DNA from: Gammaproteobacteria bacterium
Lineage (GTDB): Bacteria > Pseudomonadota > Gammaproteobacteria > Steroidobacterales > SZUA-146
Length of the DNA: 10,047 nt
Direction: 5' to 3'
NCBI GenBank assembly: GCA_013002925.1
Contig: JABDLQ010000185.1
Coordinates: forward strand, 1-10,047
Shown in pieces: positions 5,609 through 10,047 of this stretch (position 1 is the stretch's first letter; every line of letters begins with the position of its first letter). A program made the translations under genes and the position numbers. A model generated the notes under the pieces. That model searched no databases. It worked only from the letters and a program-made list of their open reading frames with translations, and had not been told where the DNA came from.

Positions 5609-7312
5609 ATGGATAAAACAAAATCAATACATCACCTGATAATCTGCTGTTTATTCCTCTTGCCTTTCGCCATCGTGACATCAGCTGACATGGTTACACA
5701 GATCAACGATGCCGGGACTTCAAATCCTGCCCGATCGAGCGGGGCTCAGTTTGATAAACCGATAGTGATTGGCACGGGCTCAAATGTAAATCCGTTCCCG
5801 CTGGCAGACTCTGACGGCGACGGAGTGCCGGATGTCAATGACGCGTTCCCCGGCGATCCGAACGAAAGTGTTGATACCGATAACGACGGAACAGGAAACA
5901 ACGCCGATCCGGATGACGATAACGATGGCGTTGCGGATGGCCTCGACTTTATGCCATTAAACGCAGCCCGGACAATGCCTATTCAGCCTTTGTTTCCAAA
6001 TGCTTCGGGGATAACCGATTTTCCGGATCATGCAGCAGGCAACCAGATCGAGTGGATCATGGAGCAATTCTTGTTGCCGACCACCTCACTTACCGAGATC
6101 TCAGACCGTTTTGTAAGCGGTTTCGATTATCCGGGCCTGCAATCGTTTTTTGATGTGCTGCGAACGAGCTATCCCAACGCACAGGTTGCTGAAGTACTGC
6201 TGGTAACCCCTCGCCAGGCCATCATAGTTGTTGGTGATCCCACAAATCCGACCGCTCTGGGTGGTCTGATCGATATGACGGTGCAGTTTTCCGACGGCAG
6301 AATCAATTATTTCTTTGTACAAAACTTTCCACAAAACCCGTCATCGACAGGTCTTGCTGATCAGGGTTTGGGCCTGCAACAGATCAGTAACAAAATTAAA
6401 ATGCAGGCCGACGAAACCTCCTTGTTGATTGCCAGAATTGATGAGTCGAATCAGTGTAACAAGCTGTTTGGACATGATATCGATGTCGCCCGAGCAACCG
6501 GTTCGATCTTTAAGGCCTGGCTACTCGGCGCTCTGGCGCAGGGTGTTGAAGACGGGGTCGTGACACCGGGCCAAACAGTGCCACTGGATGCCAACGAAAT
6601 CGTGCCCGTGGGGGAAGCCTTGAGTTCGGAACCACTGGGAACACCATTTTCCATGAGCGATATGGCCATCATGATGATGGGTACCAGTGACAACACCGCA
6701 ACCGACCACATGCATGAGCTTATTACCCGGCCGCGTGCGGAAGCGATTTTGTCGCAGTTCAATCATAACCATGCAGATGCGATGACACCGTTTCTGTCTA
6801 TAAATGAGACTTTTCATCTTTACTGGACGGTGCCTGAAGTTGATGCTTTGGCCTATGCAAATGGCACCGAAATGGAGCAGCGAGATTATCTCGAGAGCGT
6901 ACTGGAGCCTCTTGGTCCGGTGACAGCATTTCCAGTTGCCAACGCATCGATACTGGTTGACGGCACCTGGCGGGCGAGCCCCATGGATCTTTGCAATGCC
7001 ATTGCCGCTATGCGTCGGTACAAAGATACGAGCGATGCGTTCGCTCTTATCGACCAGGCCTATGGATCCAACGAAGGTGCTTGGGCTGCGCGTCGACACT
7101 GGGAGCGGGTGTGGTTTAAAGGGGGCAGTCTTGCCGATAGTTCGGGTCTGCTGGTGCTCACCTACGGCTGGTTACTCGAGTCAGATGATCGTGGAGCCTA
7201 TGTGGTCATCGGTATGGCGAATCAGTCATGGACAAGCACTGCTCGCATCAGCAACACCGTTTTTTTCTCGGCAATGTCGCGGGTTCTCGACCTGGTAAAC
7301 GAGGCGTTTTAG
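5609..7312 (+). CDS. Exported serine hydrolase (class A beta-lactamase fold) with DxDxDG repeats
   Basis: This 567-residue protein starts at ATG 5609, preceded by GGGG at good spacing. A Sec signal peptide ends near TSA-26. Residues 67-115 contain thrombospondin type 3-like calcium-binding repeats (DSDGDGVPD, DTDNDG, DPDDDNDGVAD). Residues about 145-240 look like an NTF2/steroid-isomerase-like domain, as in the ORF12 protein of the clavulanate cluster. The C-terminal 300 residues carry the serine hydrolase triad of motifs: SxxK at Ser299-Lys302 (TGSIFKAW), SDN at 360-362 (MGTSDNTATDHM), and KGG at 504-506 in place of KTG. I could not find the ExxxN omega-loop motif of true class A beta-lactamases, so an esterase, amidase or D,D-peptidase-like activity in the periplasm or outside the cell is more likely than antibiotic resistance. 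It appears monocistronic, with a probable terminator at 7375-7400. Confidence 0.9.
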   Translation: MDKTKSIHHLIICCLFLLPFAIVTSADMVTQINDAGTSNPARSSGAQFDKPIVIGTGSNVNPFPLADSDGDGVPDVNDAFPGDPNESVDTDNDGTGNNADPDDDNDGVADGLDFMPLNAARTMPIQPLFPNASGITDFPDHAAGNQIEWIMEQFLLPTTSLTEISDRFVSGFDYPGLQSFFDVLRTSYPNAQVAEVLLVTPRQAIIVVGDPTNPTALGGLIDMTVQFSDGRINYFFVQNFPQNPSSTGLADQGLGLQQISNKIKMQADETSLLIARIDESNQCNKLFGHDIDVARATGSIFKAWLLGALAQGVEDGVVTPGQTVPLDANEIVPVGEALSSEPLGTPFSMSDMAIMMMGTSDNTATDHMHELITRPRAEAILSQFNHNHADAMTPFLSINETFHLYWTVPEVDALAYANGTEMEQRDYLESVLEPLGPVTAFPVANASILVDGTWRASPMDLCNAIAAMRRYKDTSDAFALIDQAYGSNEGAWAARRHWERVWFKGGSLADSSGLLVLTYGWLLESDDRGAYVVIGMANQSWTSTARISNTVFFSAMSRVLDLVNEAF

Positions 7313-7360
7313 GTAACAGAGGATGGTGCGTTATTCGCCGTCATCTGCTCGCGGCTAACT

Positions 7361-7462
7361 GGACAGGCACAATTCCGAATCAACGAATCTTCGGTTTTTT
7401 AGTAGATTTAGTAAATAACCAGACTAAAACCGATTTTTTGATTGAGGACTGCGTGCCTGTCC
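7361..7462. repeat. 102-bp palindromic-ended element, copy C (inverted relative to A and B)
   Basis: GGACAGGCAC (7361-7370) and GTGCCTGTCC (7453-7462) are perfect 10-base inverted ends. Read on the minus strand, the interior shares AACCGAAGATTCGT and the following TTCGG block with the copies at 9135-9237 and 9729-9831, which are 103 bp. It carries no gene. By size and ends it is a small non-autonomous, MITE-like repeat, probably mobilised in trans. It starts 48 bases after the serine hydrolase stop. Confidence 0.75.
7375..7400 (+). terminator. Intrinsic terminator of the serine hydrolase gene, inside repeat copy C
   Basis: CCGAA (7375-7379) and TTCGG (7390-7394) form a stem with a 10-base loop, followed at once by six T residues (7395-7400). 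It lies 62 bases after the stop at 7312 on the correct strand. The stem is short, so termination may be partial. The same stem is conserved in repeat copy B. Confidence 0.6.
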
Positions 7463-7606
7463 CTTTGATACTTTAGTGTGTCCACATCAAACATAGTCAG
7501 AAACGGGGCGGTCAGAACCCCGGACTGCAAGACTCGCCATGACGGGCGCGGGCGCGGGTCAAGCCATGATCTACACGCGACACGGTTATAACCAGCACCG
7601 CAACAA
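7463..7606. other. Spacer between convergent genes, with weak hairpins
   Basis: There is no gene here. CGGGG (7504-7508) and CCCCG (7518-7522) form a 5-base stem. Read on the minus strand it is followed by TTTC, a weak candidate terminator about 85 bases after the envelope operon's stop. GGTTATAACC (7584-7593) is a perfect palindrome. CTACACG (7571-7577) pairs with CGTGTAG (7616-7622), whose right arm overlaps the end of the coding region at 7607. Confidence 0.3.
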
Positions 7607-8134
7607 CTAACGCACCGTGTAGTTCCTCCCCTCGAGACAGGATGTGAGCGCACGCCGGTACTCGGCGCGTTGGCGATTCTGCGCGGCAATTCTCTCCTCA
7701 TGCTCCTGCGCCTTGCTGCGTGCCTGCTCCCGAGCTTCCTCGCGGGCTTTTTCTTTACCTTCTTGTTCGACCGCCGCGCCGACGACTGTACCGACCATCC
7801 CGCCGATCGCCACACCTTCAGCAGTGTCATTGCCGCGTGACCCGATCACAGCCCCGACGACCGCGCCGGCAATGGCACCCTTTGCTGTCGCACCGCTCGA
7901 CTTGTTTTCTCCAACTTTCAACCGCACGGGTTTTTTGACGATCACCAATGCCTTACTTGGATCAAAATTACTTTGCGCCACGGCCCACTGGTGGCAGTCG
8001 TAACGGTCTTCGGCCTGCTGTTCAGCCGATTGTTGAATGTTCGGATAAACAAACAATTTTTCCTGCGCATATACGCATGGCAGCGTGAAAACACCGATCA
8101 CAATTCCTGACAGCGAGATTTTTAATATCGACAT
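7607..8134 (-). CDS. Exported glycine-zipper envelope protein
   Basis: ATG at 8134 is chosen as the start because AGGAGG lies 8 bases upstream; the GTG at 8143 would overlap that ribosome site. The 175-residue product has a signal peptide ending near VYA-23. LFVYPN (27-32) begins a short module with RYDCHQWA (Cys47). Residues 83-122 form a glycine zipper (GAIAGAVVGAVIGSRG, GVAIGGMVGTVVGAA), the motif of YMGG-like envelope proteins that insert into or pack against membranes. Residues 123-157 are a highly charged, probably coiled-coil helix (EKAREEAREQARSK). The tail YRRALTSCLEGRNYTVR (Cys166) resumes the module seen whole in the upstream gene. The two are co-transcribed: the upstream TAA stop runs directly into this gene's GGAGG, so translation is likely coupled. 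It is probably a structural or stress-related envelope protein; function is unknown. Confidence 0.85.
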   Translation of the reverse strand: MSILKISLSGIVIGVFTLPCVYAQEKLFVYPNIQQSAEQQAEDRYDCHQWAVAQSNFDPSKALVIVKKPVRLKVGENKSSGATAKGAIAGAVVGAVIGSRGNDTAEGVAIGGMVGTVVGAAVEQEGKEKAREEAREQARSKAQEHEERIAAQNRQRAEYRRALTSCLEGRNYTVR

Positions 8135-8147
8135 ACCACTCACCTCC

Positions 8148-8831
8148 TTATTTAACTGTGTAGCCGCGCCCTTCCAGGCACGCGCCTATGGCACGGTTGT
8201 AGTCAGTCAGGTGTGCCAAAGGCTGATCCGGATAGGTTGGATCGTAGCCGCTCTCTTCGGCCGCCCACAGGTGGCATTCATAGCGATCACGGCCTGTCTG
8301 CTCCTCGCTTTGCCCGGCGTTCGGATAGACAAACAGGCGTGTCGGTTCCTCCGGTTCTGCCGTGGCCATCGCCTCCGCCGCGCCGTCGGGTTCTTCGACC
8401 ACAACGTACTCATCACGATCCCGGTCCCACAGGTAGAAGGTGGTGTTGACGTAGAAGTAACGTCGCGTCCCGATTCCAAAACTCACGTAACCAGCTGGCA
8501 AAGACCGTACACGTGCGCCGAAAGGCGCCGCTACAATCATATAGGCGGAGCGGTTGGGGCGGTAGAAATGGCCGCCGTGATAAAAGTAGTCCTTCCGGCC
8601 GACGGTGACGCGGGTGTATCTTTTAGGTAATGCCGTAACCCGATGTCCGACCGGATGAAAATACGTCACCCGACGGCGTTCAACATTGCCGCGGTTTTTT
8701 ACCGTGCCTGCTTTCTGTGTGGGCTGTGCCCTGTGTTCCTTATGTTGCTGGGCCGGTGCGGCGCTGACGCCAATCGAAGACATGGACAGTGCAATCACAA
8801 CCAGCGCGCCAATTGAATACAATAATTTCAT
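8148..8831 (-). CDS. Exported DUF6515-like envelope protein
   Basis: ATG at 8831 is preferred over the one at 8876: GAGG lies 8 bases before it and the product then starts with a clean signal peptide (MKLLYSIGALVVIALS, cleavage near VSA-24). It has 227 residues. After a basic, glutamine-rich linker, two similar half-repeats follow: about 62-102 (GHRVTALPKRYTRVTVGRKD, then YFYHGGHFYR) and about 105-148 (GARVRSLPAGYVSFGIGTRR, then YFYVNTTFY). This pattern, aromatic FY residues with GxxV..LP..Y, is that of DUF6515 proteins. A C-terminal module, 166-227, runs from LFVYPN to CLEGRGYTVK with cysteines 186 and 218; the next gene carries the same module. It is the first gene of a two-gene operon with the glycine-zipper gene and is probably periplasmic or outer-membrane associated. 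Function unknown. Confidence 0.87.
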   Translation of the reverse strand: MKLLYSIGALVVIALSMSSIGVSAAPAQQHKEHRAQPTQKAGTVKNRGNVERRRVTYFHPVGHRVTALPKRYTRVTVGRKDYFYHGGHFYRPNRSAYMIVAAPFGARVRSLPAGYVSFGIGTRRYFYVNTTFYLWDRDRDEYVVVEEPDGAAEAMATAEPEEPTRLFVYPNAGQSEEQTGRDRYECHLWAAEESGYDPTYPDQPLAHLTDYNRAIGACLEGRGYTVK

Positions 8832-9125
8832 TGATGTTACCTCGTTAGACTCAGAAGTCAGGACCGGTACAGTCATGTACCCGTCTCACTGCATTAACGT
8901 AGTTTGAGCGGTCCGGTTGACAGAAATTGCATGCCAATTGTGGAGTCTTTGTGCAGATAAGCACGCGGTGCTAATCGCTGCAGAATGGACGGCGGTTAGA
9001 TACAAATAGCCATCTGTGTACATCAGGAAGGAACCGATGCGGTGGAATTGAAGGTGGAATTGAAGAGACAGTCACTAATAAACCTTGGTCAGGCAGGTCC
9101 TCTAAGGCTTCGGTGTAAAAGTTAT
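8832..9125. other. Spacer with a 12-bp direct repeat and a GAGACAGTCAC motif
   Basis: I see no gene. The envelope operon's promoter should lie near 8840-8930 on the minus strand, but no clear boxes stand out. GGTGGAATTGAA occurs twice in perfect tandem (9041-9052 and 9053-9064), followed at once by GAGACAGTCAC (9065-9075), which resembles GGGACAGACAC upstream of the transposase. This may be another, diverged end of the repeat family. Confidence 0.45.
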
Positions 9126-9238
9126 AACCAAACTGGACAGACGTGCAATCCCTGATCGATAACTCGGTTTCTTGCCCGGTAATTCATTTAATCCTCTTGA
9201 AAAGCGAAGATTTGTCGAAATTGGGCTGTGCCTGTCCC
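9126..9238 (+). repeat. 103-bp palindromic-ended element, copy A with flank
   Basis: The element proper runs from GGACAG (9135) to CTGTCC (9237). Aligned without gaps to copy B over 113 bases (9126-9238 against 9720-9832), I count about 18 mismatches by hand, and homology includes the outer flank AACCAAACT. The left end is GGACAGACGT, diverged from the perfect inverse of GTGCCTGTCC. It lies just downstream of the DUF2784 gene, which is read on the minus strand. Confidence 0.8.
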
Positions 9239-9270
9239 TATCTTGGTCCGTCCCTATCCTGGTCCCTCTC
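9229..9270 (+). repeat. Short cluster of CCCTATCYTG repeats overlapping the DUF2784 stop
   Basis: From copy A's right end the sequence continues as TGCCTGTCCCTATCTTGG, then TCCGTCCCTATCCTGG, then TCCCTCTCCTG. These are successive shortened copies of the right end. The cluster runs over the stop codon of the minus-strand DUF2784 gene at 9254-9256. Confidence 0.7.
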
Positions 9271-9691
9271 CTGCCTCATTTCGACTTGCCGCCATGAACG
9301 GCCGCGGTCGTACGAAAAACCAGCTGAACACTACAAGCCCACCAAAAGCCGTGTAACAAATCGCAAAAAGCCACGGCGGGGCCTGATAGTACAATAACTC
9401 ATTTAGCCAATGGGATACGAAAGAACCTTCGTAAATGCTGTCCGCCGCTTTCTTTCGCAGTTCCATTTCCCAAATTGTCAACGGGCATATGATGCCAAAC
9501 CACGACTGCACAACGACAACACCGATTGCCAATAAATGCACTGCGCGGAACCATGGGTTTCTGACCCACTGCCATGATTGAAACTTGCCGGCAAAAACAA
9601 GAATCAAGCCAAATATAATGAACACAACGAACAGAGCGTGCGTGACAAGCGTGGCCTTGGCGGCTAGTAAGTAGATTGGCCCCGATTTCAT
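9254..9691 (-). CDS. DUF2784 family membrane protein
   Basis: The 145-residue protein starts at ATG 9691 with AGGT a few bases upstream. It has about four membrane helices: about 13-34 (THALFVVFIIFGLILVFAG), 48-65 (AVHLLAIGVVVVQSWFGI), a more polar stretch containing CPLTIWEMELRKK (69-81), and 104-126 (APPWLFAICYTAFGGLVVFSWF). The block WFGIICPLTIWEMELR and the NELLYYQAPPW region are typical of DUF2784, a family of small inner-membrane proteins of unknown function. The last residues (NEAGEGPG) are encoded by the repeat cluster at 9254-9270, so the natural C-terminus has probably been altered. The gene stands alone, bracketed by direct copies A and B of the 103-bp element. Confidence 0.9.
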   Translation of the reverse strand: MKSGPIYLLAAKATLVTHALFVVFIIFGLILVFAGKFQSWQWVRNPWFRAVHLLAIGVVVVQSWFGIICPLTIWEMELRKKAADSIYEGSFVSHWLNELLYYQAPPWLFAICYTAFGGLVVFSWFFVRPRPFMAASRNEAGEGPG

Positions 9692-9719
9692 AGTATTACC
9701 TGTCGTATTGCATCAGCAA

Positions 9720-9832
9720 AACCAAACTGGACAGGCATTCAATCCGATATCGATAACCCGATTTCTTGTCCAGTAATCCATACATTCCGCTTGAAAACCG
9801 AAGATTCGTCGAAATTCGGCTGTGCCTGTCCC
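9720..9832 (+). repeat. 103-bp palindromic-ended element, copy B with flank
   Basis: The element proper runs from GGACAGGCAT (9729) to GTGCCTGTCC (ending 9831), with nearly perfect inverted ends. Inside, AAAACCGAAGATTCGTCG and ATTCGG can form the same CCGAA/TTCGG stem as copy C. On the minus strand this stem is followed by TTTTC, so it would act as a minus-strand terminator. The orientation matches copy A and is opposite to copy C. Confidence 0.8.
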
Positions 9833-10047
9833 TATCCTGCCTTGATCATCCTGCCTGTCCCTATCTTGTGGTGCCTGTCCCTGCCCTGGTCGGGGCTGTG
9901 CCTGTCCCTGCCCTGGTCGGGCTGGGCTGTGCCTGTCCCTATCCTGTTGCTACCTGCCAGCATGTCCCTATCTTGATCCATTCCTATCTTGTGTGCCGGG
10001 GCTGTGCCTGTCCCTGCCCTGTGGATCTTGTGTGCCGGGGCTGTGCC
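9824..10047 (+). repeat. Array of GCCTGTCCC repeats running off the window end
   Basis: Exact GCCTGTCCC copies begin at 9824, 9853, 9873, 9900, 9931 and 10006, and another is cut at the window end (CTGTGCC). Diverged copies lie between (CATGTCCCTATCTTG at 9961, CATTCCTATCTTG near 9979). Tails alternate between CTATCYTG and CTGCCCTG, and GGGGCTGTGCC recurs as a longer unit (near 9892, 10000 and 10037). Spacing varies between about 20 and 75 bases, with no unique spacers. No gene is visible from 9692 to the end. Confidence 0.8.

Noticed and set aside
6521..7099. A 192-codon minus-strand frame opposite the serine hydrolase
   Set aside because: The plus-strand frame carries intact SxxK, SDN and KGG motifs. 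The antisense product is histidine/arginine-rich without any domain.
5609..7312. Calling this gene an antibiotic-resistance beta-lactamase
   Set aside because: KTG is replaced by KGG, no ExxxN omega-loop motif was found, and the extra N-terminal domains resemble ORF12-type hydrolases rather than resistance enzymes.
7487..7497. GTGTCCACATC shared by 7487-7497 and about 4107-4117
   Set aside because: The match does not extend beyond about 11 bases, and one copy lies inside a coding region, so it is most likely coincidental.
8085..8630. A 181-codon plus-strand frame across the two minus-strand envelope genes
   Set aside because: The minus-strand frames have signal peptides, strong ribosome sites and shared conserved modules; this one has none.
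9824..10047. A possible CRISPR array at the window end
   Set aside because: Repeat copies are short and variable, spacing is irregular (about 20 to 75 bases), there are no unique spacers of constant length, and no cas genes are visible.

Overview
This window most likely comes from the chromosome of a gammaproteobacterium, probably marine or sediment-dwelling. The assignment is an inference. It rests on the protein families present (MgtE, a long REP-associated transposase, DUF6515-like and glycine-zipper envelope proteins, DUF2784), on Sec signal peptides typical of a Gram-negative cell, and on a mid-to-high GC content by eye.

Layout. 1-2451 (+) is a tightly overlapping operon: the C-terminal end of an MscS-like membrane protein, a soluble MgtE-like protein (MgtE_N plus CBS), and a full MgtE-type Mg2+ transporter. 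2662-3621 (+) is a RAYT-type tyrosine transposase flanked by imperfect inverted GGGACAGACAC / GTGCCTGACCC motifs. 3950-4723 (-) is an exported, cysteine-rich protein that looks like two TonB C-terminal-like domains in tandem. 4724-5608 has no convincing gene but carries a long hairpin and a cluster of repeats. 5609-7312 (+) is an exported serine hydrolase of the class A beta-lactamase fold behind calcium-binding-type DxDxDG repeats. 7607-8831 (-) is a two-gene operon of envelope proteins sharing a short cysteine-containing module. 9254-9691 (-) is a DUF2784 membrane protein. From 9692 to the window end there is only repeat DNA.

The unifying feature is a repeat family built on the core GTGCCTGTCC and its reverse complement GGACAGGCAC. 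Three copies form a 102-103 bp element with inverted ends (7361-7462, 9135-9237, 9729-9831). Other copies are clusters of the right-hand end only (3809-3945, 5256-5344, 9229-9265, 9824-10047). The RAYT gene carries related motifs on both sides, so it is the natural candidate for the enzyme that mobilises the family; this is inferred from RAYT/REP biology. The copy at 7361-7462 supplies what looks like an intrinsic terminator for the serine hydrolase gene. The copies at 9135 and 9729 bracket the DUF2784 gene as direct repeats, and the array beside one of them encodes the last residues of that protein.

Functionally, the clearest pathway is Mg2+ homeostasis (first operon). The remaining genes are isolated envelope or exported proteins separated by repeat-rich spacers, a pattern typical of an accessory or frequently rearranged chromosomal segment.
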